A DNA stretch of 64,000 nt from assembly GCA_911728455.2 (NCBI GenBank), contig OU452222.1, forward strand, positions 23,798,923-23,862,922. Reading direction: 5' to 3'. Position 1 is the stretch's first letter; each line of letters opens with the position of its first letter. A program made the translations under genes and the position numbers. Under the pieces are notes generated by a model, which had not been told where the DNA came from, ran no database searches, and worked only from the letters and a program-made list of their open reading frames with translations. The stretch comes from Marthasterias glacialis. Lineage: Eukaryota; Echinodermata; Asteroidea; Forcipulatida; Asteriidae. Positions 46,734-61,700 of this stretch are shown piece by piece.

Positions 46734-49700
46734 TCATTTTCTAGCGAAAGCTCGAAGTTTGATGCCATCTTTAGGAGCTGAGAATGGAGTCTCGGAAAGA
46801 TTGAGCGGAATCTGAAATTGATGAGAAAGGGGCATGATAAATTCTTTGAATGTGATGACAGTGTAGGCCAACGCCATATTGTGAGGCACACTCAGTGTTT
46901 TTGTCGGCAGTGTTTTGTTTTTTTCGTGCTCTCTGTGGAACGTGAACTACTTGTACTTTATTTACTGTGGTAAGATCTGAGATGGAATCACCCATTTGTA
47001 ATGTATTGACGTGATGGTTTAGGGTATTCTAAGGCTGTCGAAACGCATCAAAGTCCACAATCTTTGTGCGGTTCGTGAAAGCTGTGCGCATGCAGTAAAC
47101 TGTGAGTTGAATAACTCCTGACTCTTACAAAGAAAACGGCGTGCATTCGCACTCTGGACTGATGCTACGGGGGATAAGGCACCCGTCCCTTCATTAGACT
47201 TGTCCTAGTTCAGACACTAAGTTTTAGACGTATTTTGTAAGGTTTAAAATTGTATAGACCTTTCTTTTGCAACGTCACAGCCGCAAGTTTTGCCAACCGT
47301 GGTTGGCAAAAAAATGGGCGACCTTCACTGCAAACAAATACAACAGTGTGTTGTTTGACCAATAGTGCTATCGATCTTATACCCATATTAATGATAAATG
47401 AAAATTTACTATCCAAAACAAAAAAAGGAATCTGATACTCTATAAAAAGAGAATTGTTTTTTCAGTGTACACATTGTGTGATACTCTTTGCCTCCAATAC
47501 AAAATGGTGGTCAATGTTTGTCAACAAAACAAAATGTCTTTAAACTGCTTTCTGTACCTTTGTTTCTGGACACACATCCCAGCGGTACATCTGCAGTACA
47601 CGCACCAGCGCCATCTTGGCTTCCATTAAGGCAAATCGCATACCAATGCAGTTACGCGGTCCAAACCCAAATGGCAGGTAGGTGCAGGCCTTGATGGAAG
47701 ATTTTCTCTCTGGACTGAATCTGTATACAAAAACAAAAAAACAAAAATAATTGATAAAATAAGACGTTGTAATGATGTTGGATACCTTAAAGATTCTGAA
47801 AAGCATGGCATGGTAATTGTTCGGCATGACCTTGTCCACATTTGGACAGAGCTATTTGCAGAAAACCTGTCAAGCAAGATCAGAGGATCAGTCACTTAAA
47901 TTGTACATTACACAGTATCGGTCGGTTATCAATTTGTGAGTTTCTTCGCTCCTGAAGCATTTTGCGCTGAATGGACTTTTTGAAATTTGGCTCAGAATCT
48001 ATATGGTCCCGTCCCCTCTACCTCTACAGTTATGGGTTAGTACGGCACAGATGTTTGGTCATGTCGACCTAACATGGGTAAGGCCGAAAAGCATTGCCCA
48101 GACCCAATAAACCATAGCACTAGTGGTCGATATCAAAAGGGTAGCCGTTAGGTTATAGGGACCCACAGCCGCCTTGTTTTAAACCATCCAAATTATTTTA
48201 AATTTGAAAACATAGTTTTCCCTCTGTTACTTTGATATAAAACAGAACCACGAAGCGTTAATTGTGTGAGATGGTGTAGGCGGGCATTTATTGAAATCAC
48301 CAGTTCCATAGCTTAAATCAGATGCAGCGGTCCTTAAATCCTACACATGGGTGCATGATAAGCTAGCGTACCTCTCCGGATCAAATTTATCTGGATCGGG
48401 CCAATACTCCTCATCACGGTGGATACCCCAGATGTTGATAAACACAGACACCCCCTTCTCTATGGTCAGGCCATTGTACGAAAACTTCTGGTTGCAGATG
48501 CGCCCAAACCTTTAGAACGACATCAAAATCGGATACATTTTAAACAACAAATTAAAAAAATAGAAAAATGCGATGACACTTTTGAGAAATAGGAGACAAA
48601 AATCAGAACCCCCACTTAAAACCATCTCCCCAGCAGTAAAATTAACTTACAATGATGCTGGTGGATAGACACGCAGGGCCTCACTTATTACCATATCGAG
48701 GTACGTCATCTTCTTGACTACGTCATAGCCGACGACGTCACGGCTAGGGGCCTTATCTTGGATCTCGGCATACAGTTTATCTTGTACGTCTGGGTTTAAG
48801 GCCAGAAGGTACGAGGCAAAACTGAGCAGGGAGCTCGTTGTCTCATACCCTGCCAAGAAGAAGAGCATAGCCTGAAAGATGAAAAAAACGTCAAATTATA
48901 ATTTCTTTGTAAAAAACACAATATATTTGAGTTGAAGAGCTGCTTATAAAGTACCGTGGGGCCTCAAGATCCCCACAGTCGGCCGTCCTTGTTTCAAGAT
49001 CTATTGAGACCAAGGTATTTCGGATTTAGATGTTTGTGTGGTAATACCTGGGCTGTGACTTCTTCTGCTGTCAGCGCCCTCTTTTGTTTAATGTTGGGAG
49101 GACCGTCGTCTGTTGGGTCTGGCGCTTCGTTGTGTGCATTTAACAACAATTGCAGCATGTCAATATTCTGCAATGAGAAATAATGAATCCCTTACAATTA
49201 TTTGAAGTACGATTGAAAACGCGAATGGGGAAAACAATCATAAACTAAAATTTGAGTCATCCACCATGTACAGTATGTGTACATTTTTCTATGGGGCGGT
49301 GGTGGTTCTGAAGGGGTGGGGAGGACAAAAAGAAAAAGAAGAAAAAAGGGGGGGGGAGGAAACACAACGCTTAAACATTATTTATACCCATGGTCACTGG
49401 GCCTATTTGATTTAATTCTTTAAACCATCTCAGCTCCTTTGGAAATGTACAGCTAAATAAATCACAAGAACCATCTCTGCCCTCACATGCACCCATACCT
49501 CTGGGTGAAGAGAAGCGAGTAAACAGTTCAGTGCCTTGCTCAAGGACCGAAGTGTGACGACCGGGGATGACTTAGCCACCAGAACTTTAGTCAAATAAAC
49601 CGCTCGGCCACTACGGGACACATTGTGATAATAATAACAGCTAAAAATACTTTTACAAACAATCAAGTGATTTGTTTCTATTACTGGTACATATTGAGGA

Positions 49701-52700
49701 AAATCTACTTCAATATGAGTGATTTGATGTAAGACAGGGCGGTAAAGTCTCACCCTACAGTTGGCTAAATCGCCTCCCTGCTCTTGGCGAAGTTTGCACG
49801 CTTCACTTGTCACTCTTCTGAAGAACATACCCACATCTTTCGAAATGCGGCCCACGTTAAAATAATGCAACACTGGTCTCATCGGTGGAAACAAGCCTAG
49901 ACGTCAAGATAAAAAAAAAAACAACAACAACTTGCAAGTAATCTATCCTTGTAACAAGTTGTAGAGTAAACCACTCATCAATTAATAACATCATTAAAAG
50001 ACGTAACAACACCCGCAACTAAATAAAATACGATTTTTATTTTGTCATTGTAGAATTTTGTTTACTTCTTTCTCATTTATATCACATTCATTTTTAAATA
50101 ATAAGGATTTGCGGCGTACTCATGAGTTCCACCACACAATAGACATCCAGTTCCCACCTTTACAACCGATGCATCCAGCATCCTGACGGCTCACCGCACT
50201 ACTCAATAAAAACAATAGGCCAAAGTTGGATTCCTGCGGTCTTCTGACGACAGATAGAGTATACCGATCGAGACGTTGAGTCAACCCCGGCTTTAGTTGA
50301 CACTTTTTCACGTATTAAAGGAAACGCATCATTCGCTATTTTTAAAGGAAAATAATTATTTGTTACAAAACCGACGCTGACTAGAAATCTAAGATTTGAA
50401 ACATGCCATTTGGGTATCAACAACTGAGTCTGTACATTTTATAGAGGAATGTTTGTGTCAGTAAAAAAGGTAAAATTCCATGCCAACTGGATAGAGAAAT
50501 TCGTTTTATTTGGAAAGATTGCATTAGGGGTAGACCCATCTTCATTGTGTTGTACAATGTAAAGCCATGTGTTGACCTGTGACCTTCACGTTGTATACCG
50601 AGTATGGGAGACTTTTGAGGACACTAGGTGGCAGCAGACTTACCAGGTAAGGGTGCACTACACTAAATAGAGAGACAACTTTTTCTGTAAATCAAAGATT
50701 TGAAGGTCCTTGCTTTTATGTATTGTTGAAAAATGGTCCAACATTGTGCCCCTGGGGTTGTTGACTTTCATCCTGGAGCATTTTGGGTAGACTGGCCCTC
50801 TAAAAATGGCACTTTTTTGCTGATCAATGTAGGGTCATTTTTCCAAGATGAACTCTGTCCAGAATACTCGTTCAGGGGTGTTTTTATTTTGGGTCAGCCT
50901 AGTACAAATTCTCAACGGCTAACCTACTAGAAATTGAAAAGAAAAATGAAGTTCAATTGTCAGAAAATATATTTAATTTGTTTTCTAGAGGCTGAGAGAC
51001 TTTCAAGTACTATTTAGAGTAGTTTTGAATATTTAGCATTTAGGCATTGGTTACAATGGGAGCCTATTTAGTGTGGTGCACCCGTAAATCCATTGTTCTC
51101 GTAAATTTGCACATGCTCAGAATTACGCAAACAATGGATATTTACATGCCAAGTCTGCTGCCACCAAGTGTTTCAAAGTCTCCCATTGTCTTGTGCTATA
51201 CTGTGCGCCATCAAGTATACTTTCTTGTGAAGATTATGTTAGTTGCTGTACATTAGTATGAATCTTGAGATGTTATCATGTTGTTTTGTAATTGTGGTGA
51301 TACTCGTCCTTTTTTCAGATGAGGACCGTTCCTTCTTCCTCCCCCTCATGCGATGGAGGCCTATCACTTCAAGGGAACATACTTCTGTTACTTCTAGTCT
51401 CACTCTGATTATAAGCGCTTGTGTTATACACAAAACATTCAAAACTATAAGAGATGATCGAATAATACAAAAGCAAAAATGGTCTACACTTACTTGCAAT
51501 CAGATTACTTATTATTGAATCAGTGGATTGGATTGCTCTCTTGGCGTTGACTACAAACTCATGATCTTTGGTCAACTGTGAGTTGACCTTCAGCCCGAAG
51601 CCACACCATGCTACACTGTCCATTGTGAAACCACCGTACAAACTGCAGAGTAAAAAAAAAAAAAAAAAAAAAAAAAGTTCCAGCAATAAGCCATCGTGTT
51701 ATTTTTTTTCTTAAAGGGCCACTGATGTGAATATTCCCCAGGAAGATTATGTTGTGCAATTTTAATCCCGTTAACTATTTTGAAAAAGTGCACTTCTTTA
51801 ATTCAAATTGTCCGTAGGCAACGGAAGGCACTGTTGCCATGAATTCATTTCAGGGAGATACTGTTGTTTTCTGTTGAATTTCATGAAATTGTGAAACAAA
51901 ATACTTGCTATTTGGTTCGCGGTAACACCATGCAGTTATATCTATTTTGCTATATACAGTAGATTGTTCTTGTGAGAACTTGTCCTGCTATTATACCATT
52001 ACCGCATAGTAGATTTCGGAATTCGGGGGACAACATAGTTCTGACAAAAGAACCGACCAAGTCACTGACCAAGTCATCGACCCTAGTTGATTGCCACCCC
52101 TTCTAGGATGTGTGGAATGGTCTAGCTGAGGATTTCATGAAGTATGACGTGGCTGTTTTTTTCCATGGGTGTGTGGTAATGTTTCTTTGTTTTTCAAGGA
52201 AAATTCTGGCTATGCCTCGCTACTGAAGAGGTAGGAAATCGACCGGGACTACTACTACTACTACTACTATCGAGGGGACTTCTCGGATAACTACACTGCC
52301 GCCGCGGAGTGAGTTTATTATTTTGTCGCAACTTTTCGACTAGCTTGTTCGAGTCATCGTCTCCCTCCGAGGTAGTAGAAAAATTAAAGACAAGTTCTCA
52401 CAAGAACAATTTACTGTATTTATAGCAAAGTAGATATAATCCCATAGTGTTACCGCAAACCAAATATACATTGATACCTCACCATGCAATGCCTCAAAAC
52501 CTATACAGGATTTCCTTATCGACAACATTAATTTGTGAGAAAAGTTTGCCGACAGAACAACGAATCACAAACATTATATACAAATTCATCTTTTTATGTT
52601 CAATGTTTTTTGAACTACGTCATCATGTAACGTTCAACCGAACACCGTATTTTTGTAATAAACAAAAATTCTATGTCTAGTTTTACTTCTCCTTCTTCTT

Positions 52701-55700
52701 CTTCTTCTTATGCCTGAAAATTTTCCGCTAACAAAAGCACTTTTCCTAAGCTTGTATGAACTTGAAACTTCACACATAGTTAGATACTCATTAGGACACG
52801 AAACCGTTTGAGTGACGTCATGATGACGTCATCGGGTGTCGAATTACATTAAATCAAAGTTTATTATTTCAAAAAATCATAACTCTTAAAGTACACAATG
52901 AATTTTTACAATCCATACATCATCGGAAAGTTCATCCAAAACTACGTAATCGCTCTAAAGACATGACCCCAATTTGACCTTGTCTTCCGGTTCAAACCGG
53001 AAGTTGAAGCAAAAATGCTTAAAAAGTCACAATTTAAGCTGTGGAGTCAATATGAAACAGAATTAGTACATAGTTTTAGTGTACGAAATAACATGTAGTT
53101 TATGACCTTTGAAATTATTACATTGATGACGTCATCAAATGTTACAGTTTGTTACGACGACGAGTTTAAAAATAAAAATTTTCTTTATTTCAAATTGTTT
53201 TTGAGCAAACTACATGTTGAATTTTTTAGTAATAGATAACGACTATAAAAGCCTAGTTGTGAAATTGGCCGTTGCATACCGAAGTTATATTAAGGTGAAA
53301 AGTGCCGTTTTTAGCGCGATCGCCGATAGAGTCTGTACAGTTACCTTACTGTATTGCACCCCGTGCGTGTGCACTCTTACTGCATGCTGTGTATATACTT
53401 AACACGCAACAAGTCAGGTCTTGTCACAGTTCATCGAGCTTTGCGGTGTGTTGTTCAGTTCTGTGTGTGTGTAATAATGGCGACGCAAAGAAAAACTGTT
53501 AAGTGATGCCAAGTTCAGTGTGGAAATGTTTCCCTTTATGTCATTCTGGTTGCTTAATTGTGACAGGGAGAGGAAGAGGAGACTTTACTGAGACGATCAC
53601 ATGCTCACGTGAGTTGTTTGGTGTATAATGATGGAGAAAATGCAATTGACAAAATGATCGTCTTTCGTTCTATATATACCGATCACGTACGTGCTTACGT
53701 ACGAGAGTCACAAGTGTGCAACAGCGGGGCCAGAGGCTCTTTACCCCTGCGAGAGTTGTTGTCGGGATACGCTGAGTAAAACTGTTTAAAAGTAAAGTTA
53801 AAAGTAAAGTCATCGCTTTTCAAAATGTCCGTGTATTTCTTTAGCCGTGCACACTTTTTTTTGTAATGTTTATCAAAGTGGGGTAGTTTTTATAAAACTT
53901 TGGAACTTTTTAATACAGATAATGAGCTCGGAATTTGAATCTGTCAAATGTCAGATTGACTGTACAAAATGAGACCGTTAATTTGATATAGCGCCATCAA
54001 CGTTCACTAGCGATACACACTTTTTTTTATTGACACCGCATAGATGCCGAACAAAACAGAGGGCAGAAAGGGTAAATGTTTTGATAAAAGGCAATATGAA
54101 TAGTATTTTGAACAGACAACCTGGCGGCAGCCAATTGCACTGCGTGGAAAAGGAACACTTTGGAAAGAACAAAAACATTGTTTTTCCTGGCAGTTAAAAT
54201 CAAAAAGGTAACTTGTTTTTCCTCCAGAAGTCGAGTTACAATAAATGTATGCGGTTTTTTATAATTCTTAGTGACCTGAGTTGACCTAGCTTCCTGCCCA
54301 AACTGGAAGTCCCCATGAAATACATATGATAAAGCTCGTTTTAATTATTTTCATATTCATATTTATTAAATCAAAGTTTATTATTTCAAAAAATCATAAC
54401 TCCTGAAGTACACAATGGATTTTTACAATCTATACATCATCTGAAAGGTCATTCGAAACTGCGTAATCGCCCCACAGACATGACCCCAATGTGACCTTGT
54501 CTTCCGGTGCAAACCGGAAGTTCAAATATTCAAAAATTCATAATTGAAGAAGTTTTTATTATATAATCACAATTCTTACATCAGATTGTAGGTTAGGGAA
54601 TGTCCTTCTATGTTGCACATTGCGTGACCTGTGTGACCTCTACTTCCGGAAAAACCGGAAGTAGCTCCTCATTCAAAAGTTGTCAGAGGTAGGAACATGA
54701 TACTTTCACCAAGTACCAAGGTTAGGGAGGATCCTTCTCTGTTGCACATTGCGTGACCTTTGTGACCTCTACTTCCGGTCAAACCGGAAGTAGCTCTTTA
54801 TTTAAAAATGGTAAGAGCTAGGAACTTGATTCTTTCACCAAATACCAAGGTTAGGGAGGATCCTTCTCTGTTACATTGCGTGACCTTTCTGACCTCTACT
54901 AACGGTCAAACCGGAAGTAGCTCTTTATTTAAAAATGGTTAGAGCTAGGAATATGATTATTTCACCTAATACCAAGGTAAGGGATGACCCTTTTCTGTTG
55001 CACTTTGCGTGACCTCTGTGACCTCTACTTCCGGTGAAGCCGAAAGTAGCTCCTCATTTTTTTAATTTGTTAGAGGTAGGAACATGATTCTTTCACAAAA
55101 TACCAAGGTTTGGTAAGGTCCTTCTCTGTTTCATATTGCGTAGGCCTACCTGTACTTCCGGTCAAACCGGGAAAAAATGGTAAGAGCTAGGAACATGAAG
55201 GTCCTCTACTGCAAATGAAATGTATTTCAAAGCACAATTTTACGTTTTTATGTTCATATTTTTAGATACTTCTTTATTTTATTGACACCACGTAGATGCC
55301 GAACAAAATGGAGGGCAGCAAGGGTTAACCCTATCAAGACCGGGCTTTTTTTGGTTGTACGGGGACCGGGGAGGGGCACATAGTGCCCCCCCCCCTCCGT
55401 ATTTTCCGAAGTGTTTGACCGATTTTGATGAAACTTGCCACAAATGTTCATTTCAACGAGTTCTACATGATGACATCACAAAATTTCAACAAATCGTCAC
55501 TAGAGGGATTTTTTTACTGTTTTTTGCCCATTTTTGGTCAAAAATCGTGTTTTTGCCATAACTTCTGTATTTTTGTCCGAATGTTTTGAACTTGGCATAC
55601 TTGTACATTTTAACACGATAAATATAATTTGAGCCTAATTTAGTCACTGGAGTTTTCTTTAGGGGCATAATAATTCATTAATTCATAGCATTTTCGGGAA

Positions 55701-58700
55701 AAAAAGGTTTTTTTTGCGTTTTTTTCACTTAACAATCAAAATGGCCGCCGCCAAGGGCACAGGGAGAAATAATAAGGCTTGATTGACAAATCTGAACATT
55801 TTTTGGGTCTGAAAAGTAAGAAATTAGCAGGCTGAAAATGTTCCAATGTTAAAAAACTTGATATAATTTGACCCCATAATTACAGGCTGAAAACACAAAA
55901 TCCAAGATGGCCGCCAAAAATGGCGGCCATTTTGAATTCCCAAAACCATTTCAGACTATCACGTGACTCACCACTATCACTTTTCTGGCCAAAAAAATCT
56001 AAAATAAGTGGAAATTATGTGCAAAGATTTTAAAAAATCACTAAAAAACAGTAAAATCGTGTGACCCAATGTCAAACAAATGGTTGCCATGGCAACAGCT
56101 AACCCCCGGTATTAATTTTTTTTGCCAATATGATCCTAGATATATTGTAGGAAAAGTCAGAAAATTTCGCGGTGATTGGACTTAGCGTTAAAAAGTTACG
56201 GGGGAAAAGATGGTAGGGGGCACATTGTGCCCCCCGGTCCTGATAGGGTTAATGTTCTGATAAAAGGCAATATGAATTATATGTTGACTGTCATTTAAAG
56301 TGCTGTTTACTATCAGTTATTTGTTTCACTTCAAGGCTGTTTACATGAAAATTCCAATGTAAAAAGGCAACACAGCCTTCATCCATGTATTTATAAAAGC
56401 CCTCTAATGGTGATTTGAAAAAAAAGAATTGAAAATGTCGTAGCTCTTGTAAGGGCCTTGTCACATTGAGTAATTTTTACAGACAACCTGGCGGCAGCCA
56501 ATTGCACTGCGTGGAAAAGGAACACAGCCTTGCTTTTCCTGGCAGCGAAAAGGTGTCGAGTTACAATAAATGTATGCGGTTCTTTATATTTCTTAGCGAC
56601 CTGAGTTGACCTCGCTGCCCAAACCGGTCCCCATGAAATACATATGATAAAGCTCTATTTTATTATTTAGATATTCATAATTAAAGGTTTTATTTGATTT
56701 CACTTTCAATATATCAAACAAAGTCAAAACAATGTGTTATATGGTGTCCCAAAGAGACCATTGTTACTTTAAATGTTTCATCCCTCAAAACTCTTCTCCA
56801 AAAATATAACTCAAGATTAAAATTAAACTGAACCTTGGAACTGTGCATATACTTGAACCTCAATATGAAGACGGGCCATAAAACAATGACGTCAACATGA
56901 CTTCATCAGATGTTGAGTTACAATAATTCAAAGTTTATTAGTTAAATCAGAACTCCTGAAGTGCAAAGGTCTTTGGAAACTGTTTAAATGTCTCACAGAA
57001 ATGACCCCAATTTGACCTTGTCTTGCGGTTCAAACCGGATGTTGAAGGAAACAATAATTGTTAAAAAGCCATCATTTTTAGTTCTTTGGTCAGTATAAAA
57101 CAAGCTTTGGACATGGTTTCAGTGTATGAGTTGGTAATGGACTCTGCGTTTTCTGACTCTGATGTTTTAACACATTTACCACTTCCTAAAAACGACGACG
57201 CCCTTAAAGTTCTTGGAACAGCGAACTAAAATAATATCAACATGATCCCACATTGACTATGCCATCCGGCTAAACACAGAAATGAAAACAGCAAAATAAT
57301 CCAGGGAGCTATCACATATCAGATGTGCTTAACAATTTTCAAAAAAAAACAATTGCAATTTTTTTTTATTGATGTTTTAACACATTTTATCACTTCCTAA
57401 AAACGACGACGCCCTGAAAGTTTTTGGAACAGCGAACTAAAATTGTATCAACATGACCCCACATTGACCATGCCATACGGCTAAACACTGAAAAAAAGAT
57501 AACAAAATTATCCAGTGAGCTATCATATTAGATGTGCCGCCAACACAAATAAACTTTCTGTATATCTCGTTTGAATGAAATAGTTTGAGTCCCAACCCCT
57601 AAAAAGACCTCAACTGGATTTTTTTTAAACCAAACTGAAGTTTTTACATCTTCATTAATTTCCAACTCATCAATTAACTTCCAGAGTCCGAACACCTATA
57701 GAGTTTGTGGTTGGACAAACTCTAAATATCTAGTTATTATTATTATTATTATTAATATTATTATTATTATTATTATTATTATTATCTACAGACGGTTTCG
57801 AGAACTAATAAAAATCACTCACTCTCCGCAATTGATGTTTTTCCCGTCCGCTACTGCTTTCTTGATATTATCCAGCGTGGTGTCACAACATTCATTGATC
57901 ATAAAAGACATCTGTGCGGGGAAAATAACGGTACAATTAATATTAACTCCATTGACCACAAGCATCGCGTCATCACGCCGCCATATTAAAGGTAAAACAA
58001 TGATGAGACGAACGGAAAACGCACAGTTATGTTTTTTTTTAGTTTTTTTTTAAGGAATTCCCTATTTGGAATCAATTCAAAGAAAAAACAACAACAACCC
58101 CATTGCAAATCATTACGACAGTGGCAATTTCGGACTGCAGAAACAAATAAGACGCCCGGGATCAGTCATTGAGCCAGCTATACGTTTTGACCTACAGTTG
58201 AGAGGGCGCCCTACTCATATGACGTCATGCGCAAAAGGTCTTTTATAAAAGCAACACGTTTATTTCAATATCATTAGTTTGTTTTGGAATCCTAAGTGAA
58301 ATCTTCTTAATTAAGGGTAGTGAGAACTAACTGAATAAGTTACAAATAACAACTTTTTTTAGAAACAAAATGATGATTTAGTCTACAACAATAGAGTTGC
58401 TTGGATGTGTTCCTGTAGATGGTACGATTTTTGAATACACTCGTCATGTTATATTCCTGTCAAAATCGACTATTTGTGTTCACTCTTGCCCTCAAAATTA
58501 TCCGTTACTCTCCAGCTGGATCAAGCAGTTTTATTCCCTGGTTCGTATATTTTAAAGATTTACATAAAAGAAAAACTCCATTTGTATTGGACTTAAATTT
58601 GAAGCCGGACAGTTTATGCATTGTTAATATAATCTGTGGTTTTACGTGGAGCATTTGGAATCAACAAACTTTTTTTGTATGAAGTTCACTTTTGCAGAAA

Positions 58701-61700
58701 ATTCAAGTTCAAATAATTGTCATAGCGGCAGGTTTCAAAAATTACCATTGTGTTGAACTTAGATTTGAAGCCATACAGACAATCTGTGCATTGATTAAAA
58801 CAAAATTGTAGTATTCACGGAGTATTTGGAAGCAATGATCTAGCTATAGACACCAGGACATAATTTTTAACGCTCTTCGCTGGTGCTTTGACTGGACTTT
58901 TGCTAGCGAACAAACAGTAGCAATACATGCTTACATCATAAAAAAGAAACTTCTTTGTATAAAGTGCGCCTTTGCAGAAAATTATAATTCAAATAATTGT
59001 CATAAGGGCAGGACATGCGAGTGTGAGCATGGATATTTTGGATGGATACCTTTCTTTTATTTTAGTTACAACTGACAGAGGGAGATGTTGTGTGTTAACC
59101 CTCGAGGTGGTACCTTTGTAAAAAAAAAAAAAAATAAATAAAAATAGGCACACCTTATCAATAATAATTTGGGAGGCTAATCATCCTTACTCGCAGCTGA
59201 GAAGGTGAAATGCGAAGGACGCGGCTACATGTGTTCGAGCTGCAGGCATTCAAGGGAGCCCTTGGCAGCCAGCCACATCAACCCATTATGACCACGGAGC
59301 ACAGCCTGAGATCGAAAGTGTTTGGTTTTTCGAGAGGGAGGAAACCGGATGGTCTGGAGACCATCACATATGACCTTAGCCGGGAATCGAACCAGGGACA
59401 CATTGGTGAGAGGCGAGCGCTTTACGAACAAGCCACCCAGGCCACCCTGGTGCCAACTTGACGCCACACATGTAAACTGTCCGCATAAGATCAAAATATG
59501 ACATGACCCTGGTACCATTTAACTCTGAGACTTGGCGAGGTCACTCGCAAAATGTTGTGTACAACATATCGGATTTTTGTACACATGCTAAAGGAACATG
59601 GTAGCAAGGCAGACTTTGACATCCCCTACTGACCTAGGCAGCGGCCCAAGTTGATTGACACCCCTCCTCTAGGATGTATGGAGTGGTCTAGCTTTAATAG
59701 GATATCATAAAGTATATGACGTGGCTGTTTTTTCCCCCACGGGGGTGCCGTTATGTTTTTCATCGTTTGTGGCAAGTTTTCAAGGTCACGTCCCTCCATA
59801 CGAGAACTTTACCGACTGTCACCTTAACAAGTTCTTCCCTTGAATGAGAAACGTTTCAACACAACATTTTTTAGGTTCACATACCGTCTTCATTTTGATG
59901 GCGCTGAATGCTGGAGTGACGACGGATCTCACCTCCTTCCACTCTTCACCTCGCAAAGATAACAAGCCCTTGCGTAAGATTCCGCCGCCTCCACCGAACT
60001 CCTTAAAAAGAAACGATCAATTAAGACTCTGATTTAAACACTGTCACAGACTGATGCATATACAATACATATCTGTTAAATTCTTTGGGGACAGATTCTT
60101 GGAGTGTCGTGGCCGAGTCCGCCGAACTTAAGTTCTGTAGTTTATATAATGTGGGTTCGAATCCCGGCCTGGTCAGTTGCGACACTTGTGTCCTTGAGCA
60201 AGACACTTTGCCATAATTGCTTTGCTCCTTTGGATGGGACGTTAATCCGTAGGTCCCGTGTACTAGGATAGGTAGTGCACGTAAAAGAACCCAGAACACT
60301 TATCGAGTAGTGGTGTACCCCGGTGTTTCTGGTTTGGATAAAAAAACATCCTCATCCACATGTTTTATCAGGCTTCCGAGCTACAGGGATTAAGTTCGTT
60401 TTTGAGGCACCCTTGGTTGCATTCCCAGAATTTAATAATGATAAGAAGAAGAAAAGGCGGGGTGGTGGGAAGAGGCTGGTTTAACCACAAGAGGTTGGAT
60501 ACACAACAGACAAAATCAAAGGTAGGACAAGAGGGGAAAACAATTATTTAGTGAACGTGACAGACTTTAGAGGGTCTTCTGTAGAAAAGGCGAGAAGGCC
60601 AAGACAAACAAGTTATTGGTCAATTCCTTCTTGGGTGTTCAGACCATGGAGTTGAGCCAACATTTCCTAGAGGCGCCTAATCTACAGTTTAAGTTTTTTT
60701 TATATAGATGTATATATATATATGTATATTTTAATAATACTAATTGTTGTCAACACGGATTCCCGCTCAAGTAGCCTTGGCGCTGTGCGGCACAACCTCT
60801 GTGGTTTTGGGACCTGACCTCAGTCAATTCTGAACCAACACTTCCTGTTGACCAGACTAAGAACGGGTCAACTTACCCTGCGGTTTATAAAACTGGGAAA
60901 ATCTTTCACTGCAATTTGCTTTATGATGTCAGCGTCCGTCACAATAATGATAGGCTTTCGGAACATATACCACCTGAAATTTATAAACAAACCACGAAAT
61001 TATTATATTTTCCAAAACAATTGTCTTGAGAGTTTTAATATTATTGTACAAAATTGATAAACTGACCAAGCGCATGCTCGGATGTAACATACTTCTGATA
61101 TCAGTATTGTGCATGTGACTTGTGGCGTTCCTTGATCGTTTAGGTCGGTTTCAGTCCGGCGCTCCAGATACGCGCCGAACCGAAAAGATTAGGAGCGACT
61201 CTAGAGTTCGGTTTCAGACAGGCGAACTCAATTAACATGCATAGGTTCGGCTCATGACATGATTGACGTCTGAACCCAAGACGCGCAAGAGTCGTTCCGA
61301 CCAACTGCAACGGTCCATCGTTTGACTTCTAGCATGTCTAGTCGCTCCTAACAGTTTCAGCCGTCGAACATTTCATGTACTTAATTCAATAATTTGGTTC
61401 AGCGCAACTCTGTTATATCTACTAAGATTGAATAGATATTAAAATCAGGTGATATATCTGAGACAGTATTGATGCTCATTTACGATATTGTGGTTTATTC
61501 ACCGAGTGTGCTACACTGGGGTCATAGCTTATATTATAATTGTTTATCAGCTAGAACACATCGAGTATTGGGAGGTGACTCGTGAGGGCGCACTAACTTA
61601 ATCATGCTATTCCATGCCTATAGACCTTTCTTTTGCAACGTCACAACCCAATTTTTTGCCAACCAAGATGGAGAAACTACGGGAAGCCATCAATGCAAAG

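Larger units (their letters stand above)
52681..57733 (+). mobile_element. Helitron-like non-autonomous block 2, inside P450 copy 2 intron 6
   Basis: It ends with CCGAACACC, a perfect 9-bp hairpin (AGAGTTTGT 57700-57708, ACAAACTCT 57715-57723), AAATAT, CTAG (57730-57733), then T and (TTA)n. Segments 52740-53860, 54240-55260 and 56430-57060 are copies of parts of block 1. No Rep/helicase is seen. Left limit approximate. The piggyBac-like element at 55329-56248 and ETS array 2 lie within. Confidence 0.55.

Noticed and set aside
59225-59518. 97-residue open frame on the - strand
   Set aside because: It overlaps a tRNA-derived SINE of a second family.
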